From positions 879,566 to 929,774 of the forward strand of contig LSYV01000032.1 of assembly GCA_001584585.1 (NCBI GenBank): a DNA stretch of 50,209 bases, written 5' to 3'. The position numbers were made by a program, and so were the translations under genes. Every line of letters begins with the position of its first letter. Position 1 is the stretch's first letter. Below, in pieces: positions 32,054-44,363 of the stretch. This DNA is from Gonium pectorale (taxonomy: Eukaryota > Chlorophyta > Chlorophyceae > Chlamydomonadales > Volvocaceae). The notes below the pieces were generated by a model. That model saw only the letters and a list, made by a program, of their open reading frames with translations, was not told the DNA's origin and searched no databases.

Positions 32054-35000
32054 TTACGCGCGATCCGACAAGAGGCTAAAGCCGGGGATGGTGGCGGTGA
32101 TGCCGCCAACCTTCTTCACCGCCGGCTGCTTGCCGCCCGCCGCGCCGCCCTTCTTGCCGGCGTTGGCGGCGGCGGTACCGCCCTTGACGGCCGCAGCCGC
32201 GGTGCTGGCGGCCTGCCATTCCTTGCCGGCCCCGGCGGCCTTGCCTGTGGCCGGCTTGGCAGCGACCGCAGCGGCGCCCGCACCGCCGCCGCCAGAGGCC
32301 CCCTTCTTGCCCTTGCTGCCCGACGCCTGGCGGGCAATGTCCGCGTCCTTCCTGTTGAGGAAATCCGCCACGAAGGTCGAGACGTTGGGCTTCCCGCGGA
32401 GGTACACCTGTGGCAGTGCGTGTCGGGGGAGTGGGGGTTGGGGTGCGGGGATGCGAGGGTATGGGTTAAAGAGGAACACCCAAGCACATGACACAAAAGA
32501 GTCATGGGAAGGATCGGCATGATTGCATGCACATTAGTGCAGGCTGCATGCAGCCCTGTCAGGGAAGGGGATGGTGCTAGAACGGCAGGCAGAGGCGGAA
32601 ACCGGCTACGCGTCGTGCGCAGGGCGGAGAGAAGGGGGTGGAGGCGCACCCTCTGCCCCGATCTCCCAAGCCTGTAACCGCGCACGAGCCCTCCCACGGG
32701 CCGTGGCCCCACCTGGCAGTAGTCAGCCACCTCGCTGCGGCTGTTGACGGTCAGCAGGAACTGCACCAGCGACAGGTCGTCGTTGCCGAAAAACTCCTGC
32801 ATCTTGGCGCGGCACCAGGCCTGGGGGTGGAGGGTGGGCGGGGAGCAAGTCGGAAGGGGTAATGCAAGGTTCATGGGGCGTCTTGTCTCATGGGGCGGGT
32901 TCTGTGGTGAAGGAGGGACTCGGGAAATCGTATGGGAGGCTGATGGGGGCAATCGGCGCGACGCCAGCACCGTGATCCAGCAGCACGAGAGCGCATACGT
33001 GCAAGGGCTTCACACTAGGGTCTGTGCCCTCGAACGGATGGGTTCTTCGCGCGTTGCGGTAACTGGCCACGGTGGTAATTGGCCATGGCAGCCACCGTTG
33101 CCCATGCCTCCTCCACAAACTGCCCAACAGCGTCCAAAGTTGTGCACGCGCCTTTGTCCTAATTCCGACACCCACAGAGATCTGACCGGACCCAGGATCT
33201 TGACGCGCTGGAAACATACCCGGAACTCCGAAGACATCTGGAAGCCACCGTCGAAGAGCCCCGCGTCGTCAGCTGCCGCCGGCGCAGCGCTTGCCGCCGG
33301 GGCGTATGACGTCGACGCCGTTGGGGCAGGCGCCGCCGCAGCGGGTGCGGCCCTTGCCGCCGCTGGGGCAGGCGCGGCAGCAGGCTTGGCCGCCACTACA
33401 GCCGCCGCTGGGCGCGCGGCGGCTGGCGCCGGCGCCACCTTTACGGCCGCGGCAGGCGCCGGCGCAGCAGCACCGACCGCCGACGCCCACCCACCGCGAG
33501 GGGTGGGTGCTGCGGGTGCTGGAGCGGGCTTGGCGGGGGTCACCTGCCGCGGCCCCTCCACGACTGCCGGGCGCGATGGCGCTGCTGCCGGTGCGGGGGC
33601 TGCTGCGGAGCCGGCTGACGGCCCATAGTCCCAGAACATGTTATCGTCGTTGTCACCGGCGGCGACGGCGGGGGCGGGGCCCGACGCCAGGCGCGACGGC
33701 GGACCAGAGTTGGAGGCCGACGCCGCCCGGCGGCGCGCAACCTCCTCCTCCTGCTGCTGAATATCACGCAGCGTCGGGCCCGGCGGCGGTGCGGGCGCAG
33801 CCGCCCATCCCCCGTTAGCGGGCGGGGCCGGCGCCGGCTGCTGCATCTGCTGCTGCTTTTGCAGCATCATGGGCAGCACGTCCGAGAGGTCTTCGTCCAT
33901 GGCACCACCCTCAAGGTCCGCCGCACTCTCCTCGTACAGCACTGCGCGCAGGTTGGTGACGGGAGCGGGCTTGGCGGCTGCACCGCCCCACGCCTTGGGC
34001 GCTGCCCCAGCAGCAGCCGCTGGTGCCGGGTTCAGCTGCTTCTCGAGCAGCTCAGCCAGCGTCGTACCGCGTGGCGCCGTACCGGTGACGCCAACGGGTG
34101 GCTCCGCTGGCGGCGCCCTGCCGCCGCGCGCCGCCGGCGCGACAGCGGCCGCCGCCGGAGACGCCACCGCCGCTGCCTTGCGCGACGGCGAGGTGTCGGC
34201 GGCGACAGCGGCCACGGGGGCAGCGGCAGCGGGCGCAGGCCGCTGCGAGCGGGTGGCGCCAGGCGGAGGCAGGCGGTGGAGCCGGGGCTGCCGCCGCCAC
34301 CGGCGGCGGCGGCGGGGCAGCCACGACGGCAGCATTTGGCCCGGGGGCCGAGGCCGCAATCTTGGCCCATGGGGACGCAGCAGCGGGCGCTGCCGCCGCA
34401 GCCGCTGCCGGAGCCTGCGCCTGAGCGGCAGCAGCCTCTTGCGCCGCGGCGGCGCGGGCCGCGCGCGCCGCGGCCTCGGCCTCCTGCATCTGAATTTCGC
34501 GGAGCGTCATGCCGGCAGTCGGCGGCTTGGCAGCCGCAGCGGACGCCCACGGGGCCAGCTTGGGCTCGGGACGCGGTGGCGCGGCCTGACTGGCCTCGTC
34601 CGCCGCCGGTGCCGCAGCAGGGGCGGCCGGCTTTGGCTGGTCCTGGAGTACAAGCTGCTGTGCCTTCTTCTTCTTGCCCCCACCCGTCGCTGCCGCGGCT
34701 GGTGCGGGTTCCGGAGCAGCTGCAGCAGCAGCAGCAGCTGGCGCGGGCTCAGCGGCTGGAGCCGCCGCTGGGGCGGCGACAGGAGCATCCGACGCAGCAG
34801 CAGCAGGCTTGCCCGCAGCCGCAAAAATCTGCTGCAGAGTTGGCGGCAGCCCGGGCGCTGGCGCCGCGGGAGCAGGCGCCGGCCGGTACTGTTCCGGCGC
34901 CACGGCTGGCGCTCCTCCGTTCCAGGCGGGGGCGGCCGCGCCCTGAGGCGGCGCCGCAGCGGCCATTGCCTGCTGCTGCTGCTGCTGCTCAAAGAGGGCA

Positions 35001-38000
35001 GCCTGGCGGGCCGCCTCCATCGCTTGCTCACGCTGAATGTCGGCCAGGCTGCGCGGTGCACCCACGGCCGGGGCCGGGGCCGAACCCCAGGCCGAGGCCG
35101 CCTGTGGCGCCACTGGCGCTGGCGCGCCAGGCTGCGCTTGGGGCTGGGGAGCCGGTGCCGCCATCGCGGGCTGAGGCTGGTTGGCGGGCGCAGGCGCCGG
35201 TGCCGCGGGCGCAGCTCCAAGCAGGCCGCCGTCGTGCATGGGTGACAGGCTGGGTGGCTGCGGCGGGGCGTCGCCAGGCATGGGGCCTGGCGGCGGCGCG
35301 AACGCGCCGGGGCCGAGCTGCGGCGCCTCGGGGCGGAAGGGACCCGCCGCGCCCCAGATGCCCGCGGCAGCCATGCCGGGGTGCATGTCCGGCCGCCGAA
35401 GTGGGTCGAAGCCCTGCGTTCAACGGCCCCAGGGCAACGGCAGCGGAAAGCGGGGATGGTACTGAGTCCGTGGGCAAGCTGCGTAACAACGGGTAGGGCA
35501 CTGTACCGCAGCCGCGTCCGTACCCGAGCAACAGGACTCTGGTTTGTGAAGCCGAGACCGCGTGGAGCGGCGGTGGATGGCATGAGCAACAGACAGCATC
35601 ACGGCAGTACATCACAAGCTAGGGACCTGCGCGCCTAGCCCATTCCGGCTCTGTGAGGCGAATCCTGCCACACGCCACTCCTGATGGCCCGAACCCACAA
35701 ACACGGCCAGGAACCTGTGCAACGACTCACCCCGACGAGGGGGTCGCGGCCCCAGCCAGGCAGCAGCGGTCCCCCGGGCGCCACCAGCGGACCGCCCCAC
35801 GGGCCGGGGCCCAGACTCCCCGGGCCCATGCCGCCGATGGCGCCGGGCCCCAGGCCGGAAGCGCCGGGAAGGCCCGAGCCGAAGCCACCCAAGCCGCTGC
35901 CCAGTGGCCTGCAAGGCGTGATGGAGGCGGGTTGAAGGGGCCGAGAGGTCAACAGCGTGCTCCCACTCGCCACAGGGGAGCGTGGCAAATGGACTACAGA
36001 CGGTGTGGGGCAGGCAGGACTGAGCTGTCAGCACACATTGTTATTGACGCGCACGTAACGGTCTGAAGCTCTGAACTCACCCGCCAAGGCCACCCAGGCC
36101 CCCGAGGGCGCCCGAGCCCGCGGACGGCAGCTGCACGGGCGGGTCCAGCGTGAAGGGCATCGGCGAGGTGCCGGATGGCGGGGCCGCCTCCGGGCCGCCT
36201 GCGGCGCCCAGGACCCCGCCCTGGCCGCCGCCCGCCGGCGACGCCTCTGACGCCAGCTTCCGCCCCAGGAGCGTCTCCAGGAGCGACGACGTGCGCTGAG
36301 CAGCGCCGCTGCCGCCCGCAGCCCCGGCTGCGGCCGCCGGCGCAGCCGCCGCCGGCGGGGCGGCGGCGGGCTCCGGGGCTGCTGGCTGGGAGACGTCAAG
36401 GGCGGCGGAAATCCCCTGGTGCGGGTCAATCGAGATGACGCGCGCCTCCGACGCCTTCGGTATGCACGGCAAGGGTCACAGGGTTTCAAGGCGATGATAA
36501 GGACACATCAACCGTCATTTGCAATCCCGGTAACATCATCACATAGTCTCATTAGCCGTCCTCCCACGTACCAAACTGTCTCTCATTTGCTACCATGGAC
36601 GCGCCTCTCTACCCAGCCAGGCCGAAGGTCCCTGAGCTGGGCACAAACCCACTTCACTTCCCTGGTGATGAGCTCCGCAGGGCCTACCTGCTGCGCAACG
36701 GCCGCCGCAGGAGCCACCGGTGCCGCGGGCGCGCTCGGCACAAAGCCAGGTGGACCCACGGGCCGTCCCCGCTCGATTGCGTCCCACAGCTTCATCATCT
36801 GGCCCAGCGGAATGAATGGCGCGCCCTCGAGCGCCTGGGCGCGGATGGGCAGGTCCTCACCGAAGTAGTTGAAGGCGAGCCAGTCCAGAATGTCGGTGCG
36901 GGAGAAGGGGCCTTGCGTCTGGGGTGAAAGAAGGCAAGGGAAAAGGGAACATGTGTGTAAGCAGCAGCTTGGCGTTACTCTGTTATAATGACGTTATGAT
37001 GTAGCGAAGCAGGGACGCAACCATGTAGGGCGGTGGTTTGCATGCTCCGTAGTGGCAGGCGGAATGGAGGGGACCGCGAGAGCGGGTTACACTGTGACAG
37101 CGGATCTTGACGTGTCGCAACAATGCACCCAGCAACCTCTCACGAAGCCTCCCAGAGGACCTGTGCTGAAAACCACTTCAAGCCCAATGCGCCATTCAGC
37201 CCGCGACTCACCACTCCCTGCGGGTCCTTGTAGAGCCACTGGTCCTGGTGATACAGCTCAGGGGTGACTGGCAGGGGCGGCAGGCCGGGGGGAGCACCCA
37301 GCCCGGCCCCAGAGCCCGGTCCCTCGCTGGACGGACCGTTTGCAGCTGTAGGTTCCCGAAGGAAAAGAGCGGGGAAAGGACTCAACTGGCAGGACACACA
37401 GTGTGGATCATTCTGATAAGTGGACTTCCGAATAGACACCGCCGCTTGGGCACAGCTAGGTTCGCCCACGGAGGCCCCATAAGGTGACGAGACGTGCCCC
37501 ACGACATGCAAATATTAAGAAGTTCAAACGCAACTGCACGGCGCCATGCCCCCCATACTCACCGGCTGCAGCAGCTGCCTCCGCTGCCGCGCCCGCCAGG
37601 TACTCCGGATACATGACCGTTACCTGCAGATACCAGGAGTGAGTGAGGTTCGGCTCTCATGCAACAGCGTGCAGTTGTACCTGACAGGAAGGCATGCTTC
37701 AGCGTCCGTACGTGGCTTGATATGCCAAGGGCAGCGACCAGGGCGGTCCACAAAGAATACACCATGTCGTGCCCTCGTGGGCATGCCCTCCCTCATTGCT
37801 AGAGGCGGCGCAAGATGCTTGTATATACAAAAGCACGGGCGTGCTAGTGTCCTGCTGTTCGTGTCGGGAATGCTAATCTGAAAACCCCTTGGGCTCCCCC
37901 ACCCAAACATTACATCACCGGTGCCGCCCTGCCGCGGCTCCTCAACTTGCTTCTTTTCAGGCCTCGTTCTCCGTAAAGCGCAGAACGCCCAACCCAGTCA

Positions 38001-40165
38001 CCAACCGCCCCCCTCGCCAGCCACCTCAGGGACCAACCGCCCCAAAGCGCACCTCGGGGTTGATGCGGGGCATGGGCAGCTTCTCGCCGTTGGAGGACAA
38101 GAGGTGGTTGTAGATCTTGTTCATAACGGGCGAGCTGTAGCGCCGTACGCCGCCGCTGCCGCCGTGTCCACCGCCCGAGCCGGAGCCGCCGCCGCTGCCC
38201 GACCCGCCAGCGCCGCCCAGCGCGCTCTCCTGCCTGTCCAGGTTGAGGCTAGTGCGCGGGGCATCCCAGCGGTCTGGAACAGTGGATCCCGGCGCAGCCG
38301 GGCCCACGGCTGCGAGAAGAGGTTTCAAAGGAGGCAGATCGGGCGTCCGGTGTCCATGTCGAGCAATCATGAAGGGGCACCGGGGCCACAAGGTTCGCGA
38401 ATAGTGAGGCGGGGAGACGCAAGGGGACGTGGGGCAGCTCTGCATAAGCACACAGGGCGCAGGTAGGGGACGCTGAACTACCTACGGACGGCAGAGCCAG
38501 GTCTGGTCACAATATCACTGAACATTGCCCCACTGCAGACCCAAACCCGCTGCTCCCTTCGTGCCGCGTCCCTTTGAACAAGCTGTTTTTCGTGGAAGAC
38601 AGATCACTACACGGCCCTGGGATCCCCACTCACGCTTGAGGCCCCGGCCGCGCCCGGCAGCAAAGCCGCGGCCCCTGCCGGCTTGGGTGGCGGCGAAGCC
38701 GGTCTCCGGTGCACCAGGCCCTCCAGCCAGCGTGGCGCCTGTGCCTGCGTAGGCGGCAGACCGGCAGTCATTACGGGGGCGAGGCAAAGAGAGCAGGTTG
38801 TCGTGAGCAGCCAGCCACTCTTGGTCCCTCAGAGCCCGCTGCACAACAAGGGCGGAGATCGGGGACCCTTGGACACAAGCCACTCACCCGCAGTACCAGG
38901 GGCCCGCCAGCGCTCATCGCCGCGGCGCTCCGTGCCTGAAGGTCATTGGGGGCGAGTGAGACAAAAAAACGCAATCTGACTGCTGAAGGGGCTACGGATA
39001 AGGGGTATAGAGCAACTCGTCGCTCAGCGCTGTCTCCCCACTGGTGCTGAGGGTGTACCGGGAATGCAGGACGAGGTCCCGGGCAGTCCTCTGCCACACC
39101 GTACCAGAACTAGTGCAACACCCCACCCAAAGAATCCGATTTGGCCGCCCTGCATCATTGAACCGGGCTAGACGCGTTGCGCCACAGGTGGCGTAGACTC
39201 ACCCTCGGCACCCCAGCGGTCCGGGCGCTTGGGCAGCTCCGGCTCCGGCGGCATTCCAGGCAGCCATTCGCGCTCGCCCAGAGGAGCAGACGGCTTGCGC
39301 TCGCCCCAACGGTCCTCCGGGCGGCCACGGCCGCGGCCATCGCCACCCCAGCGATCTGAAGTCGCGAGAGTGAACGAGCGCCGGAACACGCGATCTGGAC
39401 GCTGACAACTTTGTAAGATCCATGTCGACGTACTGTTTGGCCCTTTGCACGCTTAATTCAGGGCCGATAGACGGCCATGGAAGGTCATCCCGACCGCCAA
39501 CTTCCAAACAGCGATCGCGCCGCATGTGAAATTTTAGGATGTCGTGGGCAAGCCATCAGCGCCACTTACCGTTGGGACGCTCCTCCTGCCAGCGACGCGG
39601 CTCCTCGACGGAGCCCCACCTGAGCGGCAGGCCCAAAGCACGCATGAGCTAGGCATGTGCTGCTATCACTGCATAGAAGCAGCTTGCCACAAGCTTGCCT
39701 GTCTGCCTCCCACGCCGTGTTGCGATCGCGCTCCTCCTCCCGCTCGCGCCAGCGGCCAGCAGGCGCCGGACGCTCGCGAGCCGCGTTATAATCAGTCCTA
39801 TCCTTCTCAGGCCACTTTGGATCGCGGCCTGGCTGTCCCTCGGGGCCCCGCCACGCGGTACCGGCCTGTTTGGCGGCGGCGTCCGGCTTGGAGCCAGGGG
39901 CTCCGGCATTGCTACCGTCCCAGGGCCCAATAAGGGCACTTTTCATGGGCTGTTCCTGTCGTTCGCGGGTCGAACGAGGGGGGGGGGGGTATATCAGGTC
40001 GCGCTGTTCCGCAAGTGCAACCCTCTCGACGTTTTGGGCTTTTGAACGCACCATGCTAGTGGCCCTGTTGAAAGGCTGCCTCCACTGCGGTGACAACGGC
40101 AGGTCCGCTCCTCCGCCCGGTAGCGGCGCTTGGCTGGCCAAAGCGCCTGAAGGGATGTTCAACAT
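32054..40165 (-). CDS. EXA1: GYF-domain translational regulator, EXA1/GIGYF family
   Basis: Fifteen minus-strand exons: 39699-40165, 39570-39619, 39203-39355, 38888-38935, 38634-38744, 38053-38273, 37563-37623, 37212-37345, 36658-36918, 36081-36454, 35731-35908, 34301-35413, 33220-34242, 32713-32820, 32054-32407; about 1,551 residues. Features in order: DLPLSPQW near the start, as in plant EXA1; repeated DRWG/HRWD motifs (about 155-285); RRYSSPVMNKIYNHLL, at the position of the eIF4E/4EHP-binding segment; the GYF domain (WLYKDPQGV from 407, then QGPFSRTDILDWL and YFGEDLPIR); long Ala/Pro/Gln tracts with SLADIQ, TLREIQ and TLRDIQ motifs and DDNMFWDYG; and the conserved C-terminal helices (EFRAWCRAKMQEFF). 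The family represses or tunes translation by binding PPGL-containing partners and cap-binding proteins. Intron 1 is GC-AG; a 58-base intron at 34243-34300 may instead be a frameshift. The start at 40165 is chosen to include PLSPQW; in-frame Met at 40291 or 39946 are alternatives. Confidence 0.88.
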
Positions 40166-40614
40166 TCGGCCAGGCCCGCTTCGCAAACGTGACCCACGCC
40201 TCATTAAAATCTGCTGCCTCACCAAAAGCTGAGCCGATGTGTTCCGCCATGGCAGGGCCCGGCCCACGGCGTCCGTGTAGACCGAGCTCAAACGGGGAGC
40301 TGAAGGGCAAAAATCGAGAGTATTATAGAGTGCTCTGAAGGTCTAGTGAGCTATCCGAAGCGGTTAGCGAGCTCTGGCAAGGAAGAAGCAAAAGTGGAAG
40401 CCGAAGTTTGTCGTAACTCTGTGCGACATTCGGCTGAGGGAAACAATGGCGATTATGGAAGGCCTAAGCGGCGAATAGGCATTTGATAAGTAATACAGAG
40501 GGGAGGAATTTGCGCCAAAATATTACCTTCTACCTACTACCTCCCCAACCCCTGCAGCGGCTGCACAGGTCGATAGGCCGCACAGCGTTAGCGTATCCAT
40601 TGGTTGGGGCACCT
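40166..40614. promoter_or_regulatory. Head-to-head intergenic region, likely bidirectional promoter
   Basis: About 450 bases separate the divergent starts of the GYF gene (minus) and the EF-hand gene (plus). The centre, about 40300-40520, is AT-richer, with GAGTATTATAGAG near 40316 and repeated GAGCTATCCG/GCGAGCTC motifs. An alternative minus-strand reading frame at 40056-40310 overlaps the GYF 5' end in another frame and is treated as noncoding. Confidence 0.45.
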
Positions 40615-43600
40615 ATGGCCCTTAACGCGCTGGGCCGCCGCGGTATGTGCGGAAACCAATCAGGAGCGTGGCGCGGCAGCCAGCGGACTTCCAGGAGCGC
40701 CGTCTGCTCGCGGCACCTCCGAGTCCAGGCGAGGCGTGCGATGCAGGCGGGGGTGGTACTTTGGGTGCCATCAGCGCCCCTCGGGTCGGGCCCCGTTCCC
40801 ATTCCGCGGACCGCCTGTTGCCCACAGGCTCCGCACGTGGCGCACGCGGCGGCCACACCCTCTCCTGGAGCTGGCAGCCTGGGCGGGCTGTCTGTCCTCA
40901 CCAACACCCGGCCGGTAGACCGACTCCGGTACCAGGCCATCCTGGTTTTCAAGCACTTCGACTCGGACGGGAACGGTGAGGGAGTGACCGCGCCGACAGG
41001 ACTCATGACCCGCTCTCCCCTAGACTTTGCACTCGCGTGCTTACGCGCCATCGGATTGGGTGTCTCCACCCGACGGCGGTATGCGGCAGGGGGGGCGGGG
41101 GTAATGGGCGGGCTGATGGGTTCAAACTCATGGCAGAGCTTGGGGTCGCATACGACCGTGCGTGCCACGCTGGGCGTTCTGGCATTGCTGCGGACTCGGG
41201 CGGCAGGTCCAACAATGCGGGTGATCCCGGCGCCTGCCTGTAGTCGCAGGCCGCTCGGCCCATTCCTGGCAGGTATCTGCATTTGGTAGCGTCAGTCTTG
41301 CCCCGGCTGATTACCCCTCGCTTACTGCGCACAAACCGCGAGCACGAGCTATAAGTGCACAGCTACTTGGCGGGCACCGGGCTCCAATAGAGCTGCTTAT
41401 CGTAAACTTGTTCCCAACTCGGCACCACGATCCGTTCAGTAGCCGCCTCGCCGTGCTCTTACCGCACCGTGCCGTATGCGTGCTTTCTGTGACTGGACCG
41501 AACGCCTCGTCTGGCAGGCAGGCTCAGCCCGGAGCAGCTGGACGCGTACGCGGCCTACAGCGCGGAGCGCTTCGGGCCCGCCGCGTCGGCGCAGATGGAG
41601 CCGCTGTACGGCAAGCTGCGCGCGGCTGGTGCCGGCGTGGACATGGAGACGTTCATCGAGCTGGTGCGCGATCAGGTAAGGCGGGCGGAGGCCGGGGCAG
41701 GGGTGGCAGGGGCAGGGGCAAGGGCGGCCGGGCAGGGGTGGCCGGGGCAGGGGTGGCCGGGCAGGGGCTGGGGCAGGGGTGGCAGGGGCAAGGGTGGCCG
41801 GGCAGGGGAGGCAGGGTCAGGGGTGGCCGGGGCAGGGGTGGCCGGGGCAGGGGCAGGGGTGGCCGGGGCAGGGGCAAGGGTGGCCGGGCAGGGGCTGGGG
41901 CAGGGCAGAGGCCGGCGCAGGGCGAGGTCGCGATATTTAAGTTGGACAGAGGCCGGGGCAGAGGTGGACGGGCAGAGGCAGAGTTTGACGAGGTGCGACC
42001 TGCTGTGGGCACTGCGGTTGATTCAGCCAGCTGGGGACGAAGGCCGGGGCAGTTGACGAGGGACGGTGCCTTCAGAAGGGGACGGTGCCGCCGGCGGATG
42101 ACGGTGCCGTCGGCGGAGGCAGGCACCGTCGGTGGAGGCCGGCACCGTAAGGGGGGGCCGGCACCGTAGGCGGGGGACGTGACGGCCCCGTCAGAGGGCG
42201 ACGTTGCCGTCGGTATGCGCCGGTGGGTGGCGATAAGGACAGGGATCGCGACGTAAAACCATGGCGGGCTCCTTCTAGCGGTCCTGACTGGCTCTCTGAT
42301 CGACGGATTTGCTTGCGGGCGGGGGCGCGGGGATGGCTGGCCAGGCCGATCATGCCGTGTCTGGGCCGGATCTTTGCTGGCTGCCCGGCGGCTGACCAGT
42401 GCAGAGGGGTGGGTGCTCGCCGCAGCTTGAGAATAGTTCAGTTGTCGCGCATCGACTGACGAGGCGTTGGCAAGGCCCGTGCAGGCTGATGCAGGCCGGG
42501 CCCTAGGCCACGCAGGCCAGGGATACGTCAGCCCGCCTACTGTTGTGACCTCGAACCCGGAAGGGAGCCCTCGCCGCCCCTCTCCACGTCCTCACGCCCC
42601 CACCTCTTGCTATCTCGCTCTCATCCCCGCCCCCGTGCGCCGGCCCCCGTCATCACAGGTGAAACTCGCGTCCAACAGCCGGGAGTTCCCCCGCGCCGTG
42701 TTTGGGGAGGCGGAGCTGGGGAAGCTGGGCTGGGACTCGGCGTTGCCGCCCGCCGAGGTGGCCAAGGCCCTCGCCGTCTTCCGCCTGCTTGACTTTAACC
42801 TCGACAACTTCCTCAAGCTTGACGACCTCCGGAAAGCCACGGTGAGGGCTGCTTTGACAGCGGGAAGCCGATCGGGCGTGGTGGATTCGTCACGGCTCCG
42901 GTTGTGTCTCATTCACCGGCGACAGGCGTCGCGGGGCTGCGCTGGTTGGGGTGTGGAGGCGGTTGGGACCGGCGGGCCTTCACCAGCCTGAGCTGCCAGA
43001 CCCCTTGTCCCGCCCCCACTACCTGCCACACCATCGCAGCGCCCTCTTCAGATGCCAACCCATCCGACGGTGTGCCGAATGCCGCAATGTCTCATGCCGT
43101 TGCCCCCGTCCTCCCGTTTAACCCACGCCCCGCCTGATCCACGCACCCATCCAACCAAATAAAGCACGCTGTTCTGCACATATCACACATCCCAAGTTCC
43201 TCGCTTGTTAGATGTTTGCTAGCTGCTGTCTGTGAGCACATTGTTTGGGGGGGTTAAAACACGCTGCTTTTAAGCACGCTGTTTCCGTGTTCGCACCCCA
43301 TCAGGGCATCGAGCGTGAGATCGTGGCGGACCGGCTGGAGGACGCGGACACCAACGAGGACGGCTTCCTGTCGTTCAAGGACTTTCTGATGGCCTCGTAC
43401 GCTCGCGAGAAGCCCGTGGTCCTCAACATGCTCGTGCTGCTGGTGTGGACCGCCGCCTTCTGGCTCGTGCTCAACCTGCCAATGCTGGAGCTGCCCGTCA
43501 AGGCCGTCCTCTGCGGCGGCCTGCTGCTCAAGCCGCAGTGGATCACGGGCGGCGTCATCAAGTTCTACGCCATGTTCCGGAACGTCGTGGACCGCGCGCG

Positions 43601-43655
43601 CGCCGAGATTGAGGTGGCGGGCGAGGAGCGTGGCGGCCGCGGCGCGGCGGCCTAA
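40615..43655 (+). CDS. EF-hand protein with C-terminal membrane segments
   Basis: Exons 40615-40975, 41518-41675, 42659-42841 and 43305-43655; 350 residues. The first about 50 residues (MALNALGRRG, later HLRVQARRAMQAG) are Arg/Ala/Ser-rich and acid-poor, like an organelle, probably plastid, leader. Loop 1 begins D116-S-D-G-N-G and continues across the exon junction with RLSPEQL; position 12 is Gln rather than Glu. A middle helix pair (RLLDFNLDNFLKLDDL) looks like a degenerate EF-hand. The last loop, DTNEDGFLSFKD at about 249-260, is canonical. After it come hydrophobic segments (LNMLVLLVWTAAFWLVLNL, then VKAVLCGGLLL) and an amphipathic tail. This suggests a membrane-anchored calcium sensor or regulator; partner and compartment are not known. 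I do not recognise a named orthologue. An earlier in-frame Met exists at 40483. Confidence 0.8.
41690..41915. repeat. GC-rich minisatellite in the EF-hand gene intron 2
   Basis: Variable units built from GGGGCAGGGG and GTGGCCGG, about 12-18 bases each, with strong purine bias on the plus strand. Such tracts are prone to copy-number change and assembly error. Confidence 0.85.
42063..42167. repeat. Three direct plus three inverted copies of ACGGTGCC
   Basis: ACGGTGCC at 42063, 42082 and 42101, then its exact complement GGCACCGT at 42122, 42141 and 42160, all spaced about 19 bases apart. The array is therefore a mirror-image inverted repeat in intron 2 of the EF-hand gene, able to fold into one long interrupted stem. 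Confidence 0.85.
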
Positions 43656-44363
43656 GATGGACGGGGAAGGGGGGGACTGAAGCGGAGAGGCGGGAGAGCA
43701 GCTCGGCAGCCCCAGTGGGCGCGGGCACATTGCCAGTCGGCGTCGACGCGCTCTTGATTCACGATGGAGATTGACTAGTAGGATAAGTTGATAGAACGCT
43801 TGCCATGAATCCGTGTTACCCTGACCCGTCACTTGGTGGACCTGTGGGGCTACGCCTTCGTCGGAATGGCCAGACCCGTGGCTTTCGCGTGTTGTTTGTG
43901 ATGCGCAGTCAGGACTGCAGAAGAGTTGAACGAGTGGCAGAGCGAGATTGGGAGTGAGCGTGAGGGAGGAGAGTTGAATGTGCGAGAGCAGGCTGTACTG
44001 CACACCTAGTAGTTGGTCCCGTACTAGCTGTTGGCCCGTCATGCATACGGTACATTGGAAGACGTGAGGTACGGTTATTCCCTGTGTCCGATTGGATATG
44101 TGGCTTGGGACATATTGTGCGTACCGCACGGAGACGGGTCTTACGACGGACATTGCGGATTGGTGCCGGGGCTGTCGCCTCAGCGAATTGCTATGGTGCT
44201 CATTACGGCTGCGATGCAACGGCGGCGAGACTGGTGTACGCTGTCGCGGGCATCGGGAGCTTTCGGCGGTTCCGTGCTTTTGCCGTGTGGTAAACGGAAA
44301 CGACAGAGTCTCGCCATGAGTCTCTCTACAATCGTTGCATGCCAGACAGGCGCACAGGGCTTC

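Noticed and set aside
33859..35496. 545- and 458-codon plus-strand ORFs opposite the GYF gene
   Set aside because: Low-complexity shadows of Ala/Pro/Gln coding on the minus strand; no splice or domain support.
40056..40310. Alternative 84-codon minus-strand frame at the GYF 5' end
   Set aside because: It overlaps the frame that carries PLSPQW, which is conserved with plant EXA1, and has no good donor to join the next exon.
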